DNA from: a virus
Length of the DNA stretch: 32,741 nt
Strand: one strand, 5' to 3'
Virus record (IMG/VR): IMGVR_UViG_3300036828_000741
Coordinates: 1 to 32,741 of that record
Every line of letters starts with the position of its first letter. The first letter of the stretch is position 1. A model generated the notes under the pieces. It saw only the letters and a program-made list of their open reading frames with translations. It did not search any database and was not told where the DNA came from. A program made the position numbers and the translations under genes. Of this stretch, positions 16,099-22,253 are shown piece after piece.

Positions 16099-16265
16099 GA
16101 TGGCGGGGCGATTCCTTTGAGGAGCCGGCTGGGCGGCCGCATCTTCGGCTTGGGCGGGACAACCGGCATGGACGTGATGGCGATGGGCGCGTCGGTCAGC
16201 TCAGTGTCCTCGGTCTTCTCGCCAGCCTTGTGCGCCCACCGGCTGGTCACCTTGGGCAGTTGCAT
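16095..16265 (-). CDS. Small basic phage protein (56 aa)
   Basis: ATG 16265 with AAAGGA about 11 bases upstream opens a 56-residue frame ending in an ATGA overlap with the membrane-protein gene. The product starts MQLPKVTSRWAHKAGEK, has an acidic centre and a Pro/Lys-rich C-terminus (PPKPKMRPPSRLLKG). No known domain. The overlap and ribosome site support it. It lies just after hairpin element 16295-16346. Confidence 0.6.
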   Translation of the reverse strand: MQLPKVTSRWAHKAGEKTEDTELTDAPIAITSMPVVPPKPKMRPPSRLLKGIAPPS

Positions 16266-16282
16266 TGGATATCACTGTCCTT

Positions 16283-16346
16283 TAACGTCGCGCTGGGTGC
16301 CCGCCCAAAATTTGGGCACTGGTCATAGCCGCGACGGCGGGCACCC
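16283..16346 (+). repeat. Hairpin element with -10-like hexamer
   Basis: GGGTGCCCGCC (16295-16305) and GGCGGGCACCC (16336-16346) form a perfect 11-bp stem. The loop begins CAAAATTTGGG and ends GCGAC. TAACGT (16283-16288) stands six bases before the arm. The 3' arm ends two bases before the terminase nuclease stop. Confidence 0.78.
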
Positions 16347-16348
16347 CC

Positions 16349-16906
16349 TCACGCGATGCTCTTGAGAAGATCGTAACCGCGCCCAAACTTGTTGGCTGCC
16401 CATGCGGCGAGGGTCGCGGCACACAGCGGCGTTATGTCAATGGTGGTAGCTTTGCGGGCCCAGGCGTACTGGCCGTCACCGATCTCGCGGCGGACTGCGC
16501 CGGCGACGGCGGCGCTGATGTCGGGCTGGCCCAGGTGGACGATCTTGTGCTCGCCGCACCACGTGTAAAACTGGCCGAAGGCCTGCCCCACGTCCCGCAT
16601 GGTGGGGCAGGTGATCTCCAGGCCGGCCTTCTCCGCTTCGACGAGCAGTGCGGCAGCCGGTGACAGCGGGTCGATCACCATGGCGCACACCCGCACCCGG
16701 GACTTGAGTTCCTTCATCCGCGGGATCACCCAGCTGGTGCCAGCGCGGTGGTCTTCCCACCGCTCGCCCTGCGGGGTGATCTTGACGGGCCGCTCGACCA
16801 GAATCCGCCCGTCCGGGATCAGGCCCGCCAGGACGATGCACGCCGCCGACTGGTCGGGGGTGACATCAGCAGCGATGGCCAGCCGGCCAGGACGCGGAGG
16901 AGGCAT
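16349..16906 (-). CDS. Terminase large subunit, C-terminal nuclease half (split gene)
   Basis: A 185-residue ORF from ATG 16906 (MPPPRPGRLAIAADV), with only a weak AAGAGA upstream. It matches the RNase H-like nuclease domain of actinophage terminases: AADVTPDQSAAC with Asp14, CAMVIDP with Asp79, DVGQAFGQFY, HLGQPDISAAVAGAVRR, and TTIDITPLCAATLAAW with Asp157. These are the expected metal-binding acids. The ATPase domain is a separate ORF at 17094-18167, about 190 bases upstream across a triple hairpin array. In most relatives both domains are one polypeptide. The nuclease should cut concatemeric DNA during packaging, presumably with the ATPase chain in trans. Confidence 0.85.
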   Translation of the reverse strand: MPPPRPGRLAIAADVTPDQSAACIVLAGLIPDGRILVERPVKITPQGERWEDHRAGTSWVIPRMKELKSRVRVCAMVIDPLSPAAALLVEAEKAGLEITCPTMRDVGQAFGQFYTWCGEHKIVHLGQPDISAAVAGAVRREIGDGQYAWARKATTIDITPLCAATLAAWAANKFGRGYDLLKSIA

Positions 16907-16993
16907 CGTTTCTCTTGACTTAGCTACGGGATGCTGCTTGACTGCTACACATCGGGCTTGTCTCACATATGTGGTGCTGGCCGAGACAACCCG

Positions 16994-17157
16994 TGCCGGC
17001 CCTCATGCGGGCGCAGCCCAAGAGCGAGACGGCCGGCAGGGCGCCCGCCCATGGTCATGACTTCTCGCGCATAGATCCGGCGGCGGGCGCCCGCTAAGTG
17101 AGAGGGTGCCCGCCCATGGCTCGAACGCTATCCAATGCTCCATCGGCGGGCACCCTC
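16994..17157 (+). repeat. Three tandem hairpin elements between terminase halves
   Basis: Copy 1 has TGCCGGCC (16994-17001)/GGCCGGCA (17031-17038) with inner GCGCAGCCCAAG. Copy 2 has GGGCGCCCGCC (17039-17049)/GGCGGGCGCCC (17082-17092). Copy 3 has GAGGGTGCCCGCC (17102-17114)/GGCGGGCACCCTC (17145-17157), a perfect 13-bp stem with loop CATGGCTCGAACGCTATCCAATGCTCCATC in which ATGG and CCAT can pair. Copy 3 lies inside the last codons of the terminase ATPase ORF. TGCTACACA at 16943 may be a promoter for the set. Confidence 0.8.
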
Positions 17158-18167
17158 ACCTCAGGCTCACGCCAGGTGCAAGCATTCCACACCGCCTCGG
17201 GTATCACAGCCCAGCCGAATTCGTCGGCGGGCCAGTCCCCGACGCCGAGGCGCTCACGCCGGAATTCCGCGGGGGACATCTTCACGAACTCGCGGGTAAC
17301 ATGCTCGACGGAGATGCGGATACCGAGCCCCGGGTTCGCCTTGGCCCAGGAGTGCACGCTGTCGGGCTCGTCATGCTCACGGCAGCCAGGCAGGCACATC
17401 TCGTGGTGCTCGTTGATGGACCATTCCAACCAGGTCAGCGAGTTGTCGCTGCCATTGATGCCGCGGTTCCGCACCCGGTTCAGCTGCGTCGAATCGGGGT
17501 AGCCGGCGCTGGCGGTGTACCACACCTGAGGATTCGCCACCGCGGACAGGGTGGGCAGCGACGCGCCCACTTCCTCGTCAGTCAGGATCATGGATTCGTC
17601 ATAGAACAGGCAGTCACAGGTGAAGGAGCGGCCGGACCCGCGGGACCGGGCGAGGAAACGCAGCCGTGGCGCCACGGACCGGCGGATCTGGGTCCCTTTA
17701 TGCCCGAAGATCAGTGTCGGGGTGGAGCGGAGCTCGATGGCCTCGTCGCCGTGGCTGGTGCGGATCCCGTGCGGCCGGACTTTGCTCATCAGCCAGCTCT
17801 GTGATTCGACGAGGTCCCGCATCCTGCGGAAGTGCTCGTTGGCGGCCTTGAATTCGTGCGCGGTGTGGATCAGCAGGGACTCGCCGAGGAGGAACAGCCC
17901 AGCGAGCTGGCGGGCCTGCAGGATGGCGTTTTTCCCGTTTTGCCGGCTGACCAGGATGCCGACCTCGAACGCGGACCAGCGGCCGTCGGTGCGGGTGCCC
18001 ATGGCCTGTTCCACAGCCCAGGACTGCCAGTCGTCGAGGCGGAGCCCAGCCTGCCTGGAGAGGTCGGTGGCTTCCTGCCCAGCGGCCGAGCTGGCTGACT
18101 GCGGAATGCAGGACAGGCGCGGGCGCTGATCCCCGATGAGCTCGGTTTCGGCCGGGGCGATGGTCAC
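17094..18167 (-). CDS. Terminase large subunit, N-terminal ATPase half (split gene)
   Basis: A 357-residue ORF from GTG 18167 with GGAGGGG upstream. It carries the terminase ATPase signatures: LRLDDWQSW, Walker A-like VSRQNGKN (73-80), TAHEFKAANEHF, FLARSRGSGRSF, Walker B CLFYDES (186-192, Asp190 and Glu191), TLSAVANPQVWYTASAG and WAKANPGLG. It ends soon after VIPEAVWNACTW, where relatives continue into the nuclease domain. The last 20 or so residues are read from a hairpin element and are not terminase-like. It powers DNA translocation into the prohead; the nuclease half is encoded at 16349-16906. Confidence 0.9.
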   Translation of the reverse strand: MTIAPAETELIGDQRPRLSCIPQSASSAAGQEATDLSRQAGLRLDDWQSWAVEQAMGTRTDGRWSAFEVGILVSRQNGKNAILQARQLAGLFLLGESLLIHTAHEFKAANEHFRRMRDLVESQSWLMSKVRPHGIRTSHGDEAIELRSTPTLIFGHKGTQIRRSVAPRLRFLARSRGSGRSFTCDCLFYDESMILTDEEVGASLPTLSAVANPQVWYTASAGYPDSTQLNRVRNRGINGSDNSLTWLEWSINEHHEMCLPGCREHDEPDSVHSWAKANPGLGIRISVEHVTREFVKMSPAEFRRERLGVGDWPADEFGWAVIPEAVWNACTWREPEVRVPADGALDSVRAMGGHPLT

Positions 18168-18229
18168 GGGCGCCCCTCCGGCTGTTTTCGGGCAGGGTTG
18201 ACTACGGGCACATTGTAAACGGAAATTCG

Positions 18230-18514
18230 TTAAGACGCACCAGGTAGCTGGGACATGCGCTGCTCGCGCTGGTGGCGTACCTCGTCCACCGGGTCGATGG
18301 GTGACTTCGCGGGGGCCAGCTCGTAGAGGGTGAGCAGGCAGAGCCGCAGTTCGCGGGTCAGGCTGGCTGCGTCCCGGGCGGACACGCCGGCGTCGAGCCG
18401 GCGCGACAGCATGAGGTAGCTCTCGGCGACGGCACTGCGCTTGTACTGGTCAGGCAGCGCGTTAATATCCCGCTTCGCGGCGGTTTCCACGGAGAGGCGG
18501 CGGCGGCGCTGCAT
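18230..18514 (-). CDS. Probable terminase small subunit
   Basis: A 94-residue basic, helical protein immediately upstream of the large subunit (MQRRRRLSVETAAKRDINALPDQYKRSAVAESYLMLSRRLD, LTRELRLCLLTLYELAPAKSPIDPVDEV). The pattern (LP--Y--SA-AES-L-L-R-LD and L-ELAP) resembles small terminase subunits of other actinophages, which recognise packaging DNA. The ATG at 18514 is seven bases from TACGCT on the minus strand, so the transcript may be leaderless. It is the first gene of the leftward late operon. Confidence 0.65.
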   Translation of the reverse strand: MQRRRRLSVETAAKRDINALPDQYKRSAVAESYLMLSRRLDAGVSARDAASLTRELRLCLLTLYELAPAKSPIDPVDEVRHQREQRMSQLPGAS

Positions 18515-18521
18515 GACGATC

Positions 18522-18527
18522 AGCGTA
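18522..18527 (-). promoter_or_regulatory. Putative leaderless late promoter (-10 TACGCT)
   Basis: Read leftward, TACGCT is followed by seven bases and the ATG of the terminase small-subunit candidate, the same -10-to-ATG spacing seen at six other genes here. It would drive the whole late operon. It is back to back with a rightward promoter at 18536-18564. Confidence 0.5.
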
Positions 18528-18535
18528 GCGGAACT

Positions 18536-18564
18536 TTGCGCTGCCAGCTACTGTGCGCTACTCT
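18536..18564 (+). promoter_or_regulatory. Promoter TTGCGC-17-TACTCT facing hairpin array
   Basis: TTGCGC (18536-18541), a 17-base spacer, and TACTCT (18559-18564) are followed six bases later by the 5' arm of the first hairpin at 18571. An almost identical TTGCGT-17-TACTCT lies at 24329-24357. No SD-led ORF begins in between, so its immediate product would be the hairpin RNA. Confidence 0.55.
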
Positions 18565-18570
18565 GATACA

Positions 18571-18788
18571 GAGCGATGCCCACTGTGGCGGCGTCAGCCA
18601 CAACCGCAACGGCATCGCTCACACGAGCGATGCCCAAAGACAGTACCGCTGGCTGGATGCCCAGAAGGTCCGCCGGCGCAAGGAGTGGGCGGCATCACTC
18701 ACCGGCGGTATGAGCGGGGAGGGTGCCCGCCCAGGTTTGCGGCGGGGACGTAACCCTCCAGGCACTCAGCAGCGGGCACCCTCCCCGC
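18571..18788 (+). repeat. Three tandem hairpin elements in the divergent control region
   Basis: Copy 1 has GAGCGATGCC (18571-18580)/GGCATCGCTC (18611-18620), perfect. Copy 2 has the same 5' arm at 18625-18634 and GGCATCACTC at 18691-18700, with a longer loop. Copy 3 has GCGGGGAGGGTGCCCGC (18714-18730) and GCGGGCACCCTCCCCGC (18772-18788), a perfect 17-bp stem, the longest in the window. They fill the gap between the leftward late operon and the rightward small genes. Confidence 0.8.
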
Positions 18789-18795
18789 TTCGCTG

Positions 18796-18854
18796 TATGG
18801 TGTGCGGGCGCAGCCCAGGGGTCCTGCGGTCTCCACATGCCCTGCGGCTGCGCC
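18796..18854 (+). repeat. Hairpin element with -10-like TATGGT
   Basis: GGCGCAGCC (18807-18815) and GGCTGCGCC (18846-18854) form a perfect 9-bp stem with a loop beginning CAGGGG, in which AGGG and CCCT may pair. TATGGT (18796-18801) ends five bases before the arm. The element lies in the 5' leader of the gene at 18883. Confidence 0.65.
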
Positions 18855-18882
18855 TCACATCCACGGGGGAGACACGGGAATC

Positions 18883-19062
18883 ATGCTTGATCCTGCTGTG
18901 TACGCGGTGCACCCGGGCATTGAGGGGTGCACCTGCTGGTGGCGGCTGTTCGCCGACGGTTACTGGCGGCATATCACGGTGGATGCCGCGTGCGCGACCC
19001 ACGCGGAGGTGGGTGTGCGCGCGCCAGCTGCGGGTGCTGATCTTGATTCGACTAGGCGATAG
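18883..19062 (+). CDS. Small hypothetical protein (59 aa)
   Basis: ATG 18883 follows GGGGGAGACACGGG. The product starts MLDPAVYAVHPGIEGCTCWWRLF and contains DGYWRHITVDAACATHAE, ending in a low-complexity tail. Two closely spaced Cys and a Trp-Trp-Arg motif stand out, but no family is recognised. It is the first rightward ORF after the divergent control region. GC3-rich codon use supports coding. Confidence 0.5.
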   Translation: MLDPAVYAVHPGIEGCTCWWRLFADGYWRHITVDAACATHAEVGVRAPAAGADLDSTRR

Positions 19063-19337
19063 TGCTGTGCTACGCTATATATACTGAGTGATACGCACAT
19101 GCGATCTTGACAAGTGGATTTCTCCCGCTCTGCGCACAGCCCCGCCGTGTGTCCGGAACAGCCGCGCGGCGGAGTGGAGTGGGAGAGAAGCCGGTGACCT
19201 GCGAGAGTTCGGGACACGCTTCCCTCGTGTGGAGCCGGCGCAGAACGGGGTGACCTGGCCGCGGACAGTAACCCCGAGGGGGGCGCCGTGGTTTTCTCGT
19301 GGCTGCGGCGTCCCCCGCCCCAACACGAGAGGACGCC
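19063..19337 (+). promoter_or_regulatory. Promoter and structured 5' leader, no convincing gene
   Basis: This 275-base stretch begins with an AT-rich promoter-like segment (TGTGCTACGCTATATATACTG, around 19066). It then has two adjacent hairpins: one closed by GCCGG/CCGGC and one by GGGGT/ACCCC, both carrying GGTGACCTG. Next to the ATG are mutually exclusive pairings: GGGGGGCGCC with GGCGTCCCCC, and CTCGTG with CACGAG just before the ribosome site GAGAGGACG. An 85-aa frame crosses it but is not protein-like. The layout suggests a regulatory leader for 19338-19619. Confidence 0.45.
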
Positions 19338-19619
19338 ATGACTGACTTTGACTTTGCCATGCGCGAGGCAGCCGGGAACGGCCCCGCGTACTGCTCCTAT
19401 CAGTACGTCAAGGGCGGCGTCAGCCGCCCTGATCTGCGCTGCCCAAATGACGTGGACTTCGTGATCCGCCTGCCCGCAGCGCAGGCCCGCAAGGCACGCC
19501 TCGGGTGCATAGACCATCTGCCGGAGGTGATCTGGCAGATGGCCGCCGATTACGGCGGCTACCAGGGCGAGTACACACTGCTGGCCCGGCACATCAATTA
19601 CCGCAACTACGGCGACTAG
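19338..19619 (+). CDS. Hypothetical phage protein (93 aa)
   Basis: ATG 19338 follows GAGAGGACGCC. The product (MTDFDFAMREAAGNG, CSYQYVKGGVSRPDLRCPNDVDFVIRLP, GYQGEYTLLARHINYRNYGD) is a compact soluble protein with two Cys. No known domain is recognised. It heads a run of small rightward genes ending near 21175. A start further upstream in frame would lie inside the structured leader. Confidence 0.65.
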   Translation: MTDFDFAMREAAGNGPAYCSYQYVKGGVSRPDLRCPNDVDFVIRLPAAQARKARLGCIDHLPEVIWQMAADYGGYQGEYTLLARHINYRNYGD

Positions 19620-19628
19620 GAGAAGCAG

Positions 19629-20030
19629 ATGGCGCAGGAAACAACCGTCGACAAGACGTGGCTGCTCGGGAAGCTGAACGAGAACCGCGGCAAGCACCGC
19701 ACCGTATTCGAGGCCGCGGTGGAGGGCTACCGCCGGCAAGCCGAACTGGAACTGCGTGAGCGCCTCGACGCGCTGCGCTCCGGGAAGCTGCCCCGCATCA
19801 ACCTGAGCCTGCTCTTCCCCACCGACCACACCCGCGACTACGACCGCATCATCCTCATGGTCGAGCAGAACGTGTCTGACACCTGGACGATGAGCGAGCG
19901 GGACTTCGCCCAGTACGTGATGGACGACTGGGCATGGAAGCGCGAGTTCGTGCGCATGTCCCACCGGTACGCCGCGGGCGCCACCCAGATCGCATACGGC
20001 GAGATCGACGAGGACGTGTTCGACGCATGA
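19629..20030 (+). CDS. Hypothetical phage protein (133 aa), ubiquitous small-gene-region type
   Basis: ATG 19629 has AGGAGAAG upstream, nine bases after the previous stop. The product is highly charged and helical at the N-terminus (TVDKTWLLGKLNENRGKHRTVFEAAVEGYRRQAE), then INLSLLFPTDHTRDYDRIILMVEQNVSDTWTMSERDFAQYVMDDWAWKREF. This type is common in the non-structural region of actinophages and has no assigned function. Its stop overlaps the next start (ATGA). Confidence 0.75.
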   Translation: MAQETTVDKTWLLGKLNENRGKHRTVFEAAVEGYRRQAELELRERLDALRSGKLPRINLSLLFPTDHTRDYDRIILMVEQNVSDTWTMSERDFAQYVMDDWAWKREFVRMSHRYAAGATQIAYGEIDEDVFDA

Positions 20031-20212
20031 CAGACGGCTACTGGGCCGGCCTGGTCAAGCTGAATGTGCTCGTGCTGGGCGGGGCGGTGACGGTGGCATG
20101 GCCGCTGGTGGTGTGGCATGGCGTGACCGGCGCCGGCGCCGAATGCATCTGGCTGGCTGCCCTCACTGTCGTCGGCTGGCTGGCCTACCAGATTAAGGTG
20201 CCGTCGCGGTGA
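20027..20212 (+). CDS. Small membrane protein (61 aa)
   Basis: The ATG overlaps the preceding TGA as ATGA. The product has two hydrophobic segments, LVKLNVLVLGGAVTVAWPLVVW and CIWLAALTVVGWLAYQI, with a short loop between them and a basic C-terminus (KVPSR). Two-helix membrane protein of unknown role; such proteins can act in lysis or exclusion, but nothing specific supports that here. Confidence 0.65.
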   Translation: MTDGYWAGLVKLNVLVLGGAVTVAWPLVVWHGVTGAGAECIWLAALTVVGWLAYQIKVPSR

Positions 20213-20240
20213 TCCGCGAGCGGTGGAAAGGGGAATGGCC

Positions 20241-20387
20241 ATGAGCTACGCACCGCGCCGCAGGCGCCGCACGGGGCGCCGCGGTTTCAGGCGGATGACG
20301 ATCGTGGACAAGAAGCGCCGGGCCGACCAGCGGCTGAACCGTTTTATGGTGTCAGGCGGTGGCGCCCGCTACCGGATGCGCGGCTGA
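20241..20387 (+). CDS. Very basic small protein (48 aa)
   Basis: ATG 20241 follows AAAGGGGA. The product begins MSYAPRRRRRTGRRGFRR and continues TIVDKKRRADQRLNR, with about one third Arg or Lys, so nucleic-acid binding is likely. It stops two bases before the next ATG. It falls below usual ORF length cut-offs. Confidence 0.6.
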   Translation: MSYAPRRRRRTGRRGFRRMTIVDKKRRADQRLNRFMVSGGGARYRMRG

Positions 20388-20389
20388 CC

Positions 20390-20545
20390 ATGACTGAGCG
20401 GCGCCAGCCCCTCGCGGCCCGTGTCTGGGGCACGGTATACCGCACCTGGTTTCCCCCGGATGTACCACGGCAGCGCCGCAAGGCTAAGCGCCGCTCTGCC
20501 CGCCGCGAGCGTCACCAGATGAAACAGGATCTGCGTCATGGCTGA
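20390..20545 (+). CDS. Small basic protein (51 aa)
   Basis: ATG 20390 starts two bases after the previous stop, so it probably depends on coupling. The product ([26 protein letters not shown] then [17 protein letters not shown]) has a hydrophobic N-terminal half and a strongly basic C-terminal half. It overlaps the next gene by eight bases. Function unknown. Confidence 0.55.
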   Translation: MTERRQPLAARVWGTVYRTWFPPDVPRQRRKAKRRSARRERHQMKQDLRHG

Positions 20546-20852
20546 GCTAATGGCCAGCGCCTGCCCCGACTGTGGTGTGGCCATCGGCGCGGCTCATCAC
20601 GCCGGCTGTGACGTGGCCCGCTGCTGGGTCACTGGCCGGCAGCGCCTGTCGTGCAGCCGCGCGCACGAGGCTGGTGATCTGGACTGCGGGCAGGACCGCT
20701 GGAGCGGGAGATGGCCAGGCGAGGCCGAATGTGAGCAGTACGGCTGGCTAATCGACCCGGAGGGCCTGCGTCTCGCTGACCTGAATCGGCTGGTCACCGA
20801 ATGCGACTGGGACCGCGCCGCGCGGCGGTGGGTAAGACGCGGCACCGCATAG
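20538..20852 (+). CDS. Zinc-finger-like small phage protein (104 aa)
   Basis: The product begins [29 protein letters not shown], a likely treble-clef or ribbon site with four Cys and two His. It continues [33 protein letters not shown] and [12 protein letters not shown]. This layout (CPDCG, GCDVARC, PGEAE---YGW, DLNRL) recurs in actinophage accessory regions without a known function. The start overlaps the previous gene by eight bases. Confidence 0.75.
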   Translation: MAELMASACPDCGVAIGAAHHAGCDVARCWVTGRQRLSCSRAHEAGDLDCGQDRWSGRWPGEAECEQYGWLIDPEGLRLADLNRLVTECDWDRAARRWVRRGTA

Positions 20853-20956
20853 CCAGAGTGAATCACAGCAGAGCGCGCAGCATCACAGCAAGACGCACTG
20901 TGTAACAGCAGCCGCCCGCACGGCCTGGAGACGATACACACGGATACGGAAAGGTT

Positions 20957-21175
20957 ATGAGCACCACGATCCTTGCCATCAAGTGCCTGAGCCGCAACCG
21001 GGACCGCCGCGTGGAGATCACCGTCAACCGCGCGCACAGCGTCTCTGGTGAGCCGTCGGGTGACGTGTACCTGTGGCTGGATACTGGGCAGGGATCGCCG
21101 GTCATGTTCACGATCGCGCCGCATGACTGGGCGGAACTCAACAAGGCCGCCGACGTGCGGGAGGTCACGAGATAA
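20957..21175 (+). CDS. Hypothetical protein (72 aa)
   Basis: ATG 20957 follows GGAAAGGTT. The product (MSTTILAIKCLSRNRDRRVEITVNRAHSV, GDVYLWLDTGQGSPVMFTIAPHDWAEL) is predicted to be mainly beta, small and soluble. No family recognised. It is the last gene of this rightward run before the tRNA-Arg promoter. Confidence 0.65.
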   Translation: MSTTILAIKCLSRNRDRRVEITVNRAHSVSGEPSGDVYLWLDTGQGSPVMFTIAPHDWAELNKAADVREVTR

Positions 21176-21204
21176 TACGTCGCGCAGCCTGTGCGTCTGT
21201 GCGA

Positions 21205-21210
21205 TACTGT
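21205..21210 (+). promoter_or_regulatory. -10-like TACTGT upstream of tRNA-Arg
   Basis: GTGCGATACTGT, a -10 resembling the TGNGC-TANNNT pattern elsewhere in the window, ends 11 bases before the tRNA. The transcript would include the tRNA and the two hairpin elements behind it. Confidence 0.4.
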
Positions 21211-21221
21211 AAGCGCGTATT

Positions 21222-21293
21222 GCCCCCGTAGCTCAAGGGATAGAGCACTGGCCTACGGAGCCATGGGTGCGGGTTCGAATCCTGCCGGGGGCA
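21222..21293 (+). tRNA. tRNA-Arg(ACG)
   Basis: The acceptor GCCCCCG pairs with CGGGGGC, the D stem is GCTC/GAGC, and the T arm is GCGGG-TTCGAAT-CCTGC. The anticodon stem is CTGGC/GCCAT (outer pair mismatched) with loop CTACGGA, giving anticodon ACG. CCA is not encoded. It is followed four bases later by hairpin elements. Confidence 0.9.
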
Positions 21294-21296
21294 CTG

Positions 21297-21410
21297 TGAT
21301 GCCTGCCTAACGCCTGGGCGCCCGCCAGCGGGTACGCGGCAGGCATCACTGGGTGATGCCTGCCCAACGGAGATACGGCATCGTGTCCAGGCGGAAGACG
21401 GCAGGCATCA
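21297..21410 (+). repeat. Tandem pair of hairpin elements with identical arms
   Basis: Copy A has TGATGCCTGCC (21297-21307)/GGCAGGCATCA (21338-21348). Copy B has the same arms at 21354-21364 and 21400-21410. Both stems are perfect over 11 bp. Loops differ: TAACGCCTGGG and onward in A, CAACGGAGATACGG and onward in B. The arm sequence is unlike that of the GGGTGCCCGCC elements, but the loop-closing CC-AA and CGG remain. Confidence 0.8.
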
Positions 21411-21439
21411 CTCAACAGCAACGGAAGGAGGTGAAGGGC

Positions 21440-21475
21440 ATGGTCTATCGCCACTCCCCGGTAATCGGCAGATAG
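21440..21475 (+). CDS. Possible 11-residue leader peptide
   Basis: A near-perfect Shine-Dalgarno, AAGGAGGTGA, precedes ATG GTC TAT and a TAG after 11 codons (MVYRHSPVIGR). A second strong site then leads to the gene at 21500. The short frame may only be a by-product of repeated ribosome sites, or it may be a leader peptide. Confidence 0.3.
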   Translation: MVYRHSPVIGR

Positions 21476-21499
21476 CCGAGGAGGGGAGGTGATTAACCA

Positions 21500-21676
21500 G
21501 TGGCGCGCCAGAACAGGCAGAAGCAGGGGCGGAAGAAAAACCGCAAGTGGGGCCGGAACAAGATCAAGTGTGAGCGGTACGCGGCCCAGCACCGGCGGAC
21601 CCGGAACAACCCGGGCAAGACCCTGCGGCCCAGCGAGCGCACCCCGCACAAGGGCGCCAAGCCCAAAGTGAGGTGA
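21500..21676 (+). CDS. Very basic small protein (58 aa)
   Basis: GTG 21500 follows GGAGGTGATTAACCA, a strong site. The product starts MARQNRQKQGRKKNRKWGRNK, then CERYAAQHRRTRNNPGKTLRPSERTPHKGAKPK, with roughly 40 percent basic residues and no hydrophobic core. Likely a nucleic-acid-binding or disordered protein. A terminator follows 38 bases downstream. Confidence 0.6.
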   Translation: MARQNRQKQGRKKNRKWGRNKIKCERYAAQHRRTRNNPGKTLRPSERTPHKGAKPKVR

Positions 21677-21713
21677 CCTATAATGAGTACGCATTCCCAC
21701 CCCACCAAGGGGG

Positions 21714-21745
21714 AGCCCCGGGTCCCGACCCGGGGCTTCTTCGTT
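21714..21745 (+). terminator. Rho-independent-type terminator
   Basis: AGCCCCGGGT-CCCG-ACCCGGGGCT forms a perfect 10-bp stem, followed by TCTTCGTTT. It is the clearest canonical terminator in the window and ends the unit containing 21500-21676. Confidence 0.8.
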
Positions 21746-21747
21746 TG

Positions 21748-22122
21748 ATGACTAAGACGCAGGCGGCTAAGCAGCGGTATATCTGGCTGGCTGGGCACCG
21801 CGGTAAGAGGTCATACGAGAAGCGGTGGCTGGCGTGGTGTGGTGTGCTGCGGACGTGGTGGTGTAACAGGCGGCTGGATCTGGGGCTGCGGCCGTATGCG
21901 TGTGCGCGGACGCATAACTGGCGGGCGGGGCAGAGTGGTGTGCTGCATTACCACAACGGTCATGCGGGGCGGAGCCGGCGGACGTGGGCGCGGGTGTGGA
22001 TCGTCTGGCCGTATTACCGTGTGCGGCGCTGGGTTAGGCTACTGGCCCGCCGGGCCCGCGTACCCAGGGTGTCCAGGGCCAGGCGAGGTGCGCGGCGAGG
22101 CAGGCGAGCCCGATCGCGATGA
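21748..22122 (+). CDS. Basic Trp/Arg-rich protein, convergent overlap
   Basis: ATG 21748 begins just after the terminator, with no clear ribosome site. The product (MTKTQAAKQRYIWLAGHRGKRSYEKRWLAWCGVLRTWW, HNWRAGQSGVLHYHNGHAGRS) is very basic and Trp-rich. The last 30 residues are low-complexity Arg and lie antisense to the small membrane-protein gene 22034-22204, so the C-terminus or even the gene is doubtful. Confidence 0.4.
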   Translation: MTKTQAAKQRYIWLAGHRGKRSYEKRWLAWCGVLRTWWCNRRLDLGLRPYACARTHNWRAGQSGVLHYHNGHAGRSRRTWARVWIVWPYYRVRRWVRLLARRARVPRVSRARRGARRGRRARSR

Positions 22123-22204
22123 GGCCAATGACCGAGATGCTTCCCCCGGCGAATGCCACGAAGGCGGCGATGGCGAACAGTACGATGGCGGCGAGTGCAA
22201 GCAT
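22034..22204 (-). CDS. Small membrane protein (56 aa)
   Basis: Leftward ATG 22204 follows GGGAGGAAGAAA. The product has two hydrophobic segments, LALAAIVLFAIAAFVAFAG and VIGLIAIGLACLAAHLAW, ending WPWTPWVRGPAGPVA. This short two-helix type is frequent in actinophage accessory regions. It is divergent from the gene at 22254 and was too short for ordinary ORF cut-offs. Confidence 0.65.
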   Translation of the reverse strand: MLALAAIVLFAIAAFVAFAGGSISVIGLIAIGLACLAAHLAWPWTPWVRGPGGPVA

Positions 22205-22253
22205 TTTCTTCCTCCCTGAGTGACACGCTCAGGTACCCCCGGCTGGAGGTCTC

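Noticed and set aside
17094-17160. Intein or group I intron splitting the terminase
   Set aside because: No intein splice motifs or endonuclease, and no intron core was recognised in the roughly 250 bases; RNA excision remains testable.
18536-19087. 183-aa plus-strand ORF over the divergent control region
   Set aside because: It crosses four hairpins and promoters, has no ribosome site, and does not look like a protein; the shorter gene 18883-19062 is in another frame with a ribosome site.
21297-21410. Integron attC sites
   Set aside because: CCTAAC at the first loop resembles the attC RYYYAAC core, but the partner GTTAGGC is lacking in almost all copies, the pairing plan differs, and no integron integrase is seen.
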